Shown: piece after piece, positions 49,601-60,225 of the stretch
Position numbering within the stretch: the first letter of the stretch is position 1
Layout: each line of letters begins with the position of its first letter
Source of the DNA: Hymenobacter cellulosilyticus
GTDB lineage: Bacteria > Bacteroidota > Bacteroidia > Cytophagales > Hymenobacteraceae
Reading direction: 5' to 3'
Length of the DNA: 64,000 nucleotides
Assembly (NCBI RefSeq): GCF_022919215.1
Contig: NZ_CP095046.1
Span: 1,354,501-1,418,500 of the forward strand
Program-made: the position numbers and the translations under genes
Notes under the pieces: generated by a model
The model's input: the letters and a program-made list of their open reading frames with translations, nothing else
Database searches by the model: none
What the model was told of the DNA's origin: nothing

Positions 49601-50148
49601 GTCTGCTCAGCGGCGGGGCCAGCATGGCGGCCATTGAGAAAATCAGCAAGGCCGTGTTCAAGGCCGCGACGGGCCAGGAAGCTCCCCAGAACTTCCGTGT
49701 GATTTTGGCCGACAACCCCAAGGAAGCCACCACCAACGGCGGCGTACTGTTCGAGGAAAGCGCTACCAGCGCCGCCGACTTCGACCAGATCCGCACCGTG
49801 AAGCTCAACGGCGCCACCGAAGGCCAGGACATCGACACGGCCCGCCTGAAAATGCCCCAGGTGGATGCCGACCTCAAGCAGAGCGTTATCGACAACACCC
49901 GCCGCTTCCTGGAAATCGTGCTCGACAACGACGACGTGGCCCCGCTTATGCGCGAGGTGGGCGTGGACGTGGACCGCACCCGCATCAAGGAAATCCTGCT
50001 GCGCGAAATCGAGGACAGCCTCAACCTGGGCCTGCACCAGATTGGCCGTAATCTCGGCCAGGGCGAAACCCTACCCGAAACGCTGTTCTTCTACCCCATG
50101 AAGCAGGCGTTGTATAACCTGAGCCGGGAGCTGATTTCGAACGGGTAG
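46679..50148 (+). CDS. Giant actin/Hsp70-fold ATPase of the 43-55 kb system (frame break near 46894)
   Basis: The repaired product is about 1,156 residues. The C-terminal half is an actin-like ATPase domain: phosphate-1 loop FAVDFGTSNTHVAY with Asp594, phosphate-2 loop INIDIGGGTTDLLIF with Asp825 and Asp832, and FSGKGSLYLRLL near 966 as a likely adenosine motif. The N-terminal 590 residues (with RLFLQDDRFRDFSDMYLVFYES, LPYELNSQRFHTGKVTFQYG, FTIDLNHVRIALRIPVQGG) have no family I recognise; SrfB-type proteins are also about 1,000 residues with an Hsp70-like fold and are worth comparing. The break at 46894-46895 loses one G before GSVYHELVSHFW. No signal peptide. As a chaperone-like or filament ATPase it would be the cytosolic partner of the tubulin-like protein coded just upstream. 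Confidence 0.8.
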
Positions 50149-50182
50149 GAATCAAATCAGTAGTTGATAGTGCTGCTGACTT

Positions 50183-50596
50183 ATGAAATACATCTGCAAG
50201 TTGTTTCTGCTTCTTCTCCTGCCCCTGAGCTCTTGCTTTTGGGGCAGTGAGTTTGAAGAGAAACACATTACTGGCAAGTATTACACTTCAGGGTATGAGC
50301 ATTGGCAGCAGCCTATGAGTGCAGTTTATCTGTATTTCAAAGAAACTGATGATGAGGTATCCGAAGCGTTAATTCCGGAGATGCTTGAAGCAGTGGGAGC
50401 CAATGAGAGGAATATAGTCTTGAAAGGCTTTGGTGAAAACCATTACTACATTGCTAGAATAGTATCCGACGCCGACCGGAATACCGCACGTAAGAATATT
50501 CTTGGCCCGCTTGATAAGAGTACCTTTTATCAAAAACTGCGACAGATGAACGGTGATACGGCCCTATGTTTCACGCACCATTACCAGATGTTGTAG
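50183..50596 (+). CDS. Small AT-richer lipoprotein inside the 43-55 kb system
   Basis: A 137-residue lipoprotein (LFLLLLLPLSSC, lipobox LSSC) with mature part EEKHITGKYYTSGYE, IVLKGFGENHYYIARIV and a C-terminal helix. I do not recognise the family. Codons are visibly AT-richer (for example runs like GAATATAGTCTTGAAA) than in the flanking genes, which suggests separate acquisition. It starts 34 bases after the actin-like gene and ends 26 bases before the next, in the same direction. Confidence 0.65.
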   Translation: MKYICKLFLLLLLPLSSCFWGSEFEEKHITGKYYTSGYEHWQQPMSAVYLYFKETDDEVSEALIPEMLEAVGANERNIVLKGFGENHYYIARIVSDADRNTARKNILGPLDKSTFYQKLRQMNGDTALCFTHHYQML

Positions 50597-50622
50597 CCCG
50601 TCTACTTTCCTTTCCCCTTCAT

Positions 50623-52226
50623 ATGACTTTTCCCCGCCGCCTTTTCTTACTCTTTAGCATCCTGCTGCTAACGGCTTCCCGCCTATCGGCCCAAACGCCC
50701 TTGGGTCAGCCCACGCTCGACGAGCAAAAGGTGCAGATCTGGTGCGCTACGGCCCGCTACGTGTACGACGACAACAACCGTCCTAATCTCAAGAACAGCC
50801 TGAACTGCGGCGGGTCGTTGCAAGACTTCGTGAGCAGCATCAAGGCTGACAGCCAGAAGGTGTACAGCATGCTGTATCAGCCGCTGGAAGGCAAGGGCAC
50901 GATGTATAAAGGCCTGGGCTCGGATAAGTCGCGCCTGCAGAAGCTGACTACTGAAATCATCACCAAGCTCCAAGCTTCGCCAGCCCGCCGCGCAGATGCA
51001 GCCCGCATGGCCAAGCTCACCACCCTCAAAGGCCAGCTCGACGCCTACGTAACCAACGGCACCCCGCCCGCCGACCTGAACGAGGACGTAACCGCCGGCG
51101 CGACGGATACCGAAGAAGCTGCCGTTGTGGATGAAGCCGCTCTGGCTACGACCGACGCCGGAGTAGGGCAGGGGGCTGTGGAAGCTAATACCGTGGCTCC
51201 TCGTCCGGCGGCCAGTGAAAGCCTGATGAGCAAGCTGTTTGCCCCGCTGGCGTTGATTCTGTCCTTGCTAAGCATTTTTCTCTACGTGATGCTGCGCCGC
51301 AGCATCAGCGCCCTGGGCACCCGCGCCGACCGGCACCGCAGTGAGCTGGAATCGGTGAAGGCGGCGGCTCTGAGTGGTAGTGCACCCTCGGCGGGTGTAG
51401 TGGCCGCCAACGCTTCCAAGCGAATGACGCCCGAGCTGCAGCGCGAAATTGAGCGAATCGTGCAGCAGCGGGTTGCCGAAGAACTTGCCAAGCAGCAGTC
51501 GGCTCCAATAGTTCCCGCACTTAAGGCAGAGGCCCCAGCCCCGCGTCAGGCTGCTCCCGTAGCTCAAGCTCCTAATCGGGCCACGAATGTGCCGAACCGT
51601 GCTGCCGGCCCTCCGGCCCCGTCCGCCAGGCGGCTCCGGCTCCGGCGCAGCCAGCACCCGCTCCAGCTCCGGCGCCGCCGGTGCAGAACCAGTTTCAGAA
51701 CATTGCCTCTGCGCCTACGACGTACGCCCCGCCGCAGGTTCCGATGCACGAAACGGCGCAGACACCCCAGCCCATTCCTTCGGGCTCCCCGGCTTCCGCT
51801 CCGCGCGACGACTTTGACAGCCTCGTGCCACCCGTGCAGCTGCCCGGTCCCGAAACCTGGGAAACGCCAGCGCCTGCTGCCCCAGTAGTACCTGCTCCCG
51901 CACCCATGCCGACGCGCTACTATGTGAAGGTGCCCGTCAACGGCGGTTTCAGCGAGTACGACCTGCAGGACCAGCCCCAGCACGACAGCATCTACGAAAT
52001 CATAACGGACGCAAAAGTGCCCGAGCGGGCTACGTTCCGCGTTACTTCCAACACTGGCGTCCACGCCTACGCCATTCAAAGCGCCCAGTATTCCCTGCGC
52101 GAGGCCTGCGCCTACCAGCAGCCCAACGGCCCTGTGTCGCGCATCGTCACCGATAAGGACGGCACGCTGGTGAAGAGCAACGGCGCCTGGCAGATTGAGC
52201 AGAAAGCGGCTATTCACTTTGAGTAG
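50623..52226 (+). CDS. Membrane-spanning linker protein of the 43-55 kb system (frame break near 51627)
   Basis: The repaired product is about 534 residues. Order: signal peptide (LFSILLLTASRLSAQ), a periplasmic domain to about 135 with conserved Cys (IWCATARYVYDD, LKNSLNCGGSL), an acidic linker, one membrane helix (LFAPLALILSLLSIFLYVML, about 207-226), a basic and helical segment (PELQREIERIVQQRVAEELAKQ), a 150-residue Pro/Ala/Gln-rich linker, and a C-terminal domain (YYVKVPVNGGFSEYDLQDQPQHDSIYEI ... KNGAWQIEQKAAIHFE-like). It thus joins the periplasm to a cytosolic domain across the inner membrane. The break at 51626-51627 (one C short in SAQAAPAPAQ) falls in the Pro/Ala linker. No family is recognised. 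Confidence 0.7.
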
Positions 52227-52228
52227 CC

Positions 52229-52627
52229 GTGGCGCTAAAAAAGAAAAATGGTGGTTTTGAATTGCCAATAATCGGGTTGCGGGTAGCGCAGATTGTCTAT
52301 TCTGGGCGCTTAAAACTGGTTTTTGATGATGCTGAACAAAGCCGGCTCGATCTTGACGGCGCATTCAGTATTACCCGTTATGATCAAACCATTCGTTTCG
52401 AGCCACTTTCCAAAGAGGCTTATATGTGTGGCTACGATATCTTGAGCTTAGGAATTAAGGCGGCAACGGGCGGCACTCATGGGACGCTGCTGCTCGTTTT
52501 TGAAAATGGCTGGGAACTGTACGTAGAGGACGGCCCGTATGAGAATTGGCACTACACGAAAAGAAGCCTTTGTAATCCTTCTGCCAACCTGTATGTGCAT
52601 GGCGGGGTAGGCCAAACATCTTATTGA
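52229..52627 (+). CDS. Small AT-richer protein, possibly DUF6188-like
   Basis: A 132-residue soluble protein starting at a GTG two bases after the previous stop, which suggests coupled translation. Segments ELPIIGLRVAQIVYSGRLKLVFDD, YDILSLGIKAATGGTHGTLLLVFENGWELYVED and GPYENWHY resemble small DUF6188-type proteins, some of which sit with toxins as immunity proteins; this resemblance is from memory and uncertain. Base composition is clearly lower in GC than the neighbours. Confidence 0.6.
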   Translation: MALKKKNGGFELPIIGLRVAQIVYSGRLKLVFDDAEQSRLDLDGAFSITRYDQTIRFEPLSKEAYMCGYDILSLGIKAATGGTHGTLLLVFENGWELYVEDGPYENWHYTKRSLCNPSANLYVHGGVGQTSY

Positions 52628-52689
52628 GCGAGGAAGATGGCTACTACGCATTGTTAACCTAAGGCAATAGTATGTAGCTTCGTAGCCTT

Positions 52690-54146
52690 ATGCTCGAAAT
52701 CATTCTCGAAGTCGTTGTGGTCGCCATCGTGGTAGGTCTGCAGATTCGCACGTTTCTGCAAACCCGCACTCAGGCCCTGCGACTCAGCCAGCTCTACCCA
52801 ACCCGCGACGCCCTGCGCGTGGAGCGCCGCCTGGTTACGCCGGCCGGCATCGACTTGCCCGACTACGCCGCCGACGCCCCGGCCGACTCCTTTCTGGTGG
52901 ACATCATTAAGGCCGACAACGTGTCGGAGGGCTTCCGCGAGATTATCGACGATACCAACGGCTACCTGCGCTACAACAAGGGCGCGGCTGATTTTAGCAT
53001 TCTGAAGGACATTTCTGAGCGCCAGAGTCAGGTGCTGGAAAACGCGGTGCAGGCCAACGTAGCTACCCCGCTCTACCTGGGCTTGCTCGGCACGTTCCTG
53101 GGCGTAATCCTGGGCTTGGTGGGCATAGCCCGCAATGGCGTATCGGACGACGAAGCCCTGACACCCTTCCTCACCGGCGTACTCATTGCCATGACTGGCT
53201 CTTTCGTAGGCCTGCTGCTCACGTTGCTCGGCAACGGGGTGGTGCGCAACGCCCACCAGAAGCTCGACCAGGCCCAGAACAACTACTACACTTTCCTGCA
53301 AGCCCGCCTGCTGCCCATTCTGCACTCGGATATGGCCGGCAGCCTCTCGAATCTGAAGGCCGTACTCGACGCTTTCAACCAGGATTTTGTCAGCAAGGTC
53401 ACCGTCTTTGAGCCCGTCATTGGCACGCTCACCGAGAACGTGAAAGTGCAGCGCGACTTCCTGACGCGGCTCAATGAAATCGGGTTCGACAAGATGGCCA
53501 GCGCCAACGTGGCCGTGTTTGAGAAGGTGAGCCAGTCGGCCGAAATGTTCGGGCAGTTTGTGGGCTACCAGCAGCGGCTCAACCAGATGCTGGAAGACGG
53601 CACCGCCACGGCCCAGGCCGTCAGCAGCATCCTGGACCGCCTCGTGGGCTTCGAGCGAGGCATCAACAACGTGGGCAGTACATCGGCCAGCACGACAACC
53701 TGGTACAGGCCCAGCTCGACTTCTTCCAGCGCCACCAGAAGGAAATGGGCAACCTGGCGGCCCGCACCGAGCAGTATTTCGACGAAGCCACCGGCCGCCT
53801 CACCGATCTGATGCAGCAGCGCCTGAGCTTCCACGAGCGCGACGCTCAGCAGGCCTACGAAAAGTGGCAGCAGCACTTCCAGAAGCTCAACGAGGACAAC
53901 GTCTTCGACCGAATCCGGCAGTACCTGGAGCCCTTCAAGACCCTCAACGGCCAGCAGGAAGCCCTGAACCGCGACGTAACCGCTACCCAGCGCGAGCTGC
54001 TGCGCAAAATCGAGCTGGACTCCCAGATTCAGGCCAAGCTGCTTTCCGAGCTAACCAACTTAAACACGGTGCTAGTGAAGGCCACGTCTAAAAATCGGTT
54101 CCAGCGGTTTATGGACAGCCTGTTCGGCGGCGTGAAGCCAGTATAG
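52690..54146 (+). CDS. MotA/TolQ/ExbB- and ZorA-like channel subunit with long cytoplasmic tail (frame break near 53676)
   Basis: The repaired product is about 485 residues. A first membrane helix (residues 2-19) is followed by a cytoplasmic stretch to about 124, then helices 2 (TPLYLGLLGTFLGVILGLVGI, about 126-146) and 3 (LTPFLTGVLIAMTGSFVGLLLTLLG, about 157-181) with the MotA/ExbB proton-channel pattern. About 300 residues of mostly helical, coiled-coil-prone tail follow (LDFFQRHQKEMGNLAARTEQYFDEA, KLNEDNVFDRIRQYLEPFKTLN). This topology, a stator channel with a long C-terminal cytoplasmic tail, is that of ZorA. The break at 53676 loses one C before QYIGQHDNLVQ. With the next gene it should form a proton- or sodium-driven stator. 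Confidence 0.82.
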
Positions 54147-54159
54147 ATCTTGATAATTA

Positions 54160-54260
54160 GAACGTCATGTCGAACGCAGTGAGACATCTCGCGTGGCATC
54201 GTTCGGTTAATAACTCAACATCAGCACGCGAGATTCCTCGCCAAGCTCGGAATGGCGTTC
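54160..54260. repeat. Imperfect palindromic repeat, copy A
   Basis: Begins GAACGTCATGTCGAACGCAG and ends AAGCTCGGAATGGCGTTC. Its reverse complement matches the repeat at 54995-55093 closely over almost the full length, so the two copies flank the OmpA-like gene in opposite orientation. Confidence 0.8.
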
Positions 54261-54287
54261 AAATAGGAACAGTATAGTACCAGTACC

Positions 54288-54965
54288 ATGAACGACCCGC
54301 AAAACCGCTCTTCCAACGACTTCTTCTGGCCCAGCTACGTGGACCTGATGACGTCGCTCTTCGTGGTGATGCTGGTTTTGTTCGTGTATAGCTTCAAGCT
54401 GTTCAAGGACCGAGAGCACGACCTGAAAACAGCCAACGGGGAGCTCAAAGCCAAGGCCGAGGAGCTGGAGCAGATTACCAAGATCCGCAACTCGCTCAAG
54501 CGCCTGGAAGGCCGCTACTTCAAGTACGACCCTGCCCTGGAGCGGCACGAGCTGCTGGTGCCGGTGCAATTCAAGTCGGGGCGCGACGAAATCCAGGACG
54601 CTTACAAGCCGGCCCTGCTGCAGGCGGGTCGCACGCTGCGCTCGGTGCTCAAAACCATCAAAACCGAGCAGCCAGTGCGCTACCTCGTCATTGTAGAAGG
54701 CATGGCGGCCCGCTACGCCGGCAACGACGCCCGCAACCGCGCCGAGGAGCAGCTCACCTACCAGCTCAGCTACCGCCGGGCCCTGAACCTGCTCAACTTC
54801 TGGAAACAGAACGGCCTCGACTTCAGTCAGGACAGCGGGGTGGAGCTCATCATCGGCGGCAGCGGCTTCTTCGGCACCGGCCGCTACCGGGGCGCAAAAG
54901 AAGGCCAGAACAAGCGGTTTTTGATTCAGGTGATTCCCAAGATCGGGCGTATTACCAGCCGGTAG
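54288..54965 (+). CDS. MotB/ZorB-like OmpA-family protein
   Basis: A 225-residue protein with a short cytosolic start, one membrane helix (about 20-40) preceded by FFWPSYVDLMTSLFVVMLVLF, a coiled-coil (41-85) and a C-terminal OmpA-like domain. Asp19 in YVDLMTSL occupies the place of the ion-carrying Asp of MotB. The OmpA-like part shows VPVQFKSGRDEI, LVIVEGMAARYA, LSYRRALNLLNFW and NKRFLIQVIPK: the Arg of the NxR motif is present, while the usual Thr-Asp after the EG is missing, so peptidoglycan binding may be altered. It follows the MotA-like gene by 141 bases and completes a stator pair. Confidence 0.85.
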   Translation: MNDPQNRSSNDFFWPSYVDLMTSLFVVMLVLFVYSFKLFKDREHDLKTANGELKAKAEELEQITKIRNSLKRLEGRYFKYDPALERHELLVPVQFKSGRDEIQDAYKPALLQAGRTLRSVLKTIKTEQPVRYLVIVEGMAARYAGNDARNRAEEQLTYQLSYRRALNLLNFWKQNGLDFSQDSGVELIIGGSGFFGTGRYRGAKEGQNKRFLIQVIPKIGRITSR

Positions 54966-54994
54966 CAGCGCCTAAATCAGAAAGCGCCTTTCCA

Positions 54995-55093
54995 GAACGT
55001 CATTCCGAGCTTGCCGGAGAATCTTGCGTGCTGGCTTCGCTCAACAAGTGGGTTACTATGGCACGCGAGATGTCTCGCTTTGCTCGACATGAC
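54995..55093. repeat. Imperfect palindromic repeat, copy B (inverted)
   Basis: Begins GAACGTCATTCCGAGCTTGC and ends GCTCGACATGACC. It is the inverted counterpart of the copy at 54160-54260 and marks the 3' edge of the cluster. Confidence 0.8.
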
Positions 55094-55232
55094 CATCCTG
55101 TTTCAGTGCAGACGAAAGCCGGAGTAAACACCGTTAGGAAGTAGGTAAGCCAAAACAAAAAGCCGCAATCCGCGCAGTTTGCGGGTTCTGGGTTTATATT
55201 CGGCCCATCCTCCTTTCTACGCTCTGTATCGT

Positions 55233-57472
<2,240 letters not shown>

Positions 57473-57549
57473 GCCGTAGGTAGGTTTCGGGCGTCGCTTC
57501 GTATCTTGCGGCCCCAAAGTCCCAAACGCCTGTCTTATTTCGGCTTACT

Positions 57550-57788
57550 ATGAACAAAAAGTTCCTGCTCGGTCTGCTGACCGGCGCTTCGCTGCTGACG
57601 CTGTCCGTGACCTCGTGCAAAAATCCTGATAACGAAACCAATGAGACGGTAGAGGCTCAGGCCCTGCCCCCATTCCTCCGGCTCCCGACACGACGGGCGG
57701 CAAAACGGCTCCTCAGAACGCCGCTACCCGCGAAATCAACTCGGTGAATGCTACCGAGGATATCAAGAAAATGCAGCCCCAGATGTAA
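57550..57788 (+). CDS. Small lipoprotein (frame break near 57663)
   Basis: The repaired product is about 79 residues: MNKKFLLGLLTGASLLTLSVTSC (lipobox VTSC) then a disordered Asn/Thr/Pro-rich mature part ending EDIKKMQPQM. The break at 57662-57664 (CCC should be CCCC) restores QAPAPIPPAPDTTGG. No family recognised. It is 77 bases after the prolyl oligopeptidase. Confidence 0.6.
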
Positions 57789-57940
57789 TTTCAGCCTTCG
57801 GGCTTTTCTGCCAACGCCCACTTGCGCTTCGTTTGAGCAGGTGGGCGTTGGTGTTTTTTGCTATTCTTGCGAGGCTGAAAGCCGTTTGTGATGCTGCGCT
57901 CTGCATGACGTGCTTTTTCGGTTCTAAATTCTTCTGATCC

Positions 57941-58468
57941 ATGGCAAACATTACCATTCGGCGCGGTACGCCCGACGACCTGGCCCGCGTGCACGAGCTG
58001 ATTGTGGAGCTGGCTATTTATGAGCGGGCTCCCGAGGAAGTCACCAATACCCTGGTGGACATGCACCGCGACGGGTTCGGGCCCGAGCCCATCTTCGGCT
58101 TTTTCGTGGCCGAAACGGCTGAGCAGGGCATTCTGGGCATTGCGCTGTTCTACACGGCCTACTCGACCTGGAAGGGGCGGATGCTGTATCTGGAAGACCT
58201 GGTGGTAACCGAAGCAGCCCGCGGCACGGGTATCGGCAAGAAGCTGTTTGATGCCGTGGTAGCCGAAGCCCGCCGCACCGGGGCCCACCGCCTCAGGTGG
58301 CAGGTCCTGGAGTGGAATGAGCCCGCCATTGGCTTCTACAAGCACATCGGCGCCAACCTCGACCCGGAATGGTTCAACGGCAACCTCAACGCCGAGCAGC
58401 TTCAGGCATACGCGTGCGACGAGGCTGTAGTAGCCGCCGTAGAGGCGAATACTTTGCGGAACGAGTAA
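57941..58468 (+). CDS. GNAT-family N-acetyltransferase
   Basis: A 175-residue GNAT enzyme that transfers acetyl from acetyl-CoA to an amine. Motif A is clear in YLEDLVVTEAARGTGIGKKLFDAV, with the RGxGIG acetyl-CoA loop, and motif B in WNEPAIGFYKHIGA. The N-terminus ITIRRGTPDDLARVHELI is the usual opening. The substrate may be a polyamine or diamine (SAT-like wording), which is uncertain. Its last 67 bases overlap the convergent sterol desaturase gene as annotated. Confidence 0.88.
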   Translation: MANITIRRGTPDDLARVHELIVELAIYERAPEEVTNTLVDMHRDGFGPEPIFGFFVAETAEQGILGIALFYTAYSTWKGRMLYLEDLVVTEAARGTGIGKKLFDAVVAEARRTGAHRLRWQVLEWNEPAIGFYKHIGANLDPEWFNGNLNAEQLQAYACDEAVVAAVEANTLRNE

Positions 58469-59655
58469 GCCCAGCAGAGCGAAACTGCCAGCCAGGCCGT
58501 GCCAGCCGCCGCCGCAGTTACGAATAGGGACGACTCACGCAGGGCGAACAGTAGCAGGGCCAAAGAGGCCGCAAGGCGCACCGGCTCCAGCAGGTAGCCG
58601 GTGCGCTTGGCTTCAAACAGGGCTCCGCAGGCTACGGCTGTCCACATGCACCAGCCGGCCACGAGGTAGCGCACGGCGGGCTGCATGTCTTTCTGGGTGA
58701 ACATAAACACAGCCGCCACGCTCAGCAGCACGGCGTATTGTAGCAGCACGTAGAAGTTGACGGTACGCGGGGCGCTGGTCGTGTACTTTTGCACGGTGTC
58801 GGCGCTGACTTCCGGAATCTGGTAGGGGCCGCCCAGGGCGGCGGGGCGCCAGCCGGGCCGGCCAAACATGACGCGCAGCTTATTCCAGAAACCGGGCGTT
58901 TCGCGCACCTGCTCCCGCATCTGGAAGTAGTGCCCGAAGTTGACCCACACCGGGTTCCAGGACTGCACCGGGGTGGTAATGCCGTACACTGGGGTTTCCT
59001 CTTCGACCTGGAAGGTGCCGAACAGCCGGTCCCAGATAATGAAGGTGCCCGCGTAGTTTTTGTCGATGTACTTGGGGTTGCGGCCGTGGTGCACGCGGTG
59101 GTGAGATGGAGTGTTGAAAACCCATTCCAGCGGGCCTAGCTTACCGATAAACTCGGTATGAATCCAGAACTGGTAGAGGGTAACCAGGGCCGAGACGTAG
59201 ACGAAAAACTCGGTTTCGAAGCCCAGAATAGCCAGCGGCAAGTAAAACAGGAAAGTAAAGAAGCCCTGCAATGAGCTTTGGCGCAGGGCTACCGAGAGGT
59301 TGTAGTCCTCACTTTGGTGGTGTACCACGTGCCCGCCCCAGAAGAAGTTGATTTCGTGGGAGTAGCGGTGGGCAAAGTAGTAGCACAAGTCGGCCAGGAT
59401 GAAGAGCACGATGCCCCAGGCCCAGGTTTGCGGAATGTGAAACAGGGCAAAGTGAGTGTACAGCAGCTCGTACATACCAATGACGCCAACCTTGAGCAGC
59501 ACGCCGGTAATCTGGGAGGTCATGCCGCAGCTGATGTTGGTAATAGCGTCGTGGAAGCGGTACCGCTCGGTGTGTTGCAGCCGCTCGACCAGCAGCTCCA
59601 CGCCGATGAGGGTGAAGTAAATTGGAATAGATAAAACGATAGGGTTCAGGTTCAT
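58402..59655 (-). CDS. Sterol desaturase/fatty acid hydroxylase family membrane protein
   Basis: A 417-residue di-iron membrane oxygenase. His clusters are visible: HRYSHE, HVVHH in FFWGGHVVHHQSEDYN, and HHRVHHGRNPKYIDKNYAG, with HTEFIG between. Four or more membrane helices surround them; a further C-terminal block of helices (VLLQYAVLLSVAAVFMF, YLVAGWCMWTAVACGALF) extends beyond the core domain. Enzymes of this type hydroxylate or desaturate lipids such as sterols, carotenoids or alkylglycerols. The last 22 codons run antisense over the GNAT gene, so the true C-terminus may be shorter if a base is missing here too. Confidence 0.87.
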   Translation of the reverse strand: MNLNPIVLSIPIYFTLIGVELLVERLQHTERYRFHDAITNISCGMTSQITGVLLKVGVIGMYELLYTHFALFHIPQTWAWGIVLFILADLCYYFAHRYSHEINFFWGGHVVHHQSEDYNLSVALRQSSLQGFFTFLFYLPLAILGFETEFFVYVSALVTLYQFWIHTEFIGKLGPLEWVFNTPSHHRVHHGRNPKYIDKNYAGTFIIWDRLFGTFQVEEETPVYGITTPVQSWNPVWVNFGHYFQMREQVRETPGFWNKLRVMFGRPGWRPAALGGPYQIPEVSADTVQKYTTSAPRTVNFYVLLQYAVLLSVAAVFMFTQKDMQPAVRYLVAGWCMWTAVACGALFEAKRTGYLLEPVRLAASLALLLFALRESSLFVTAAAAGTAWLAVSLCWAYSFRKVFASTAATTASSHAYA

Positions 59656-59707
59656 GGGTGGGAATAGCTAGGGTGGGAGAGGGCAGAGTTGGGAATAGGA
59701 ATATAGC

Positions 59708-59738
59708 AAAAAAGGGCCGCTCCTGACAGGAACGGCCC
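59708..59738 (-). terminator. Intrinsic terminator (minus strand)
   Basis: GGGCCGCTCC pairs with GGAACGGCCC (one mismatch); on the minus strand the stem is followed by TTTTTTGC. It ends the DUF4286 gene. Confidence 0.8.
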
Positions 59739-59770
59739 CTTCTGTTGGGCTAAGCGGCAAACAGCTGGTG

Positions 59771-60072
59771 CTAGTCGACTACTTCCAGCATGGTGCGGAA
59801 GGAGGCATAGCGCCCCCGAAGTGCTTTTCCATTTCCCGGATGAGGGCCGGAGCAGCTACTTGCTGGTATTCTTCGAGCTGCTCCATGCTCACGCAGTAGT
59901 ACTGGGAGGCGTAGGTAACGCCGTTGTCTTCCTCATTGAGCATGCGGCAGAGCTGACTTTTCAGGAAAAAGCCGGTGGCCATAACTTCGGGCATGTGCGT
60001 GTCGCGCATGTAAACAAGCCATTCCTCCGCAATTTCCGGATCGAGGCTGGTGGTGACGTTGTAGAGAATCAT
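59771..60072 (-). CDS. DUF4286 family protein (frame break near 59815)
   Basis: The repaired product is about 100 residues. It opens MILYNVTTSLDPEIAEEWLVYMRDTHMPEVMATGFF, the DUF4286 pattern, and ends HFGGRYASFRTMLEVVD after adding one base to the C5 run at 59813-59817. Small ferredoxin-like-fold protein of unknown function, conserved in Bacteroidota. Confidence 0.85.
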
Positions 60073-60225
60073 AGTGAGCTATTGGTGCTGCGGGGCTTGA
60101 AAGGCAGAAATTTCAGCTGGGGCCAAGTGAAGGTGGGCCGGCCAGCGGCGTATCAGCCTAGGGTAACGCAAAAGTCGGCGGAAAAATCCATGCTCCGGAA
60201 TTCTTACGGCGGTAGGAGCCGAAAA

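Noticed and set aside
43014..54965. Calling the cluster a Zorya defence system
   Set aside because: Only the stator pair is Zorya-like. I see no ZorC, no ZorD helicase/nuclease and no ZorE, and the tubulin-like, actin-like and VWA-like genes are not part of Zorya as I know it.
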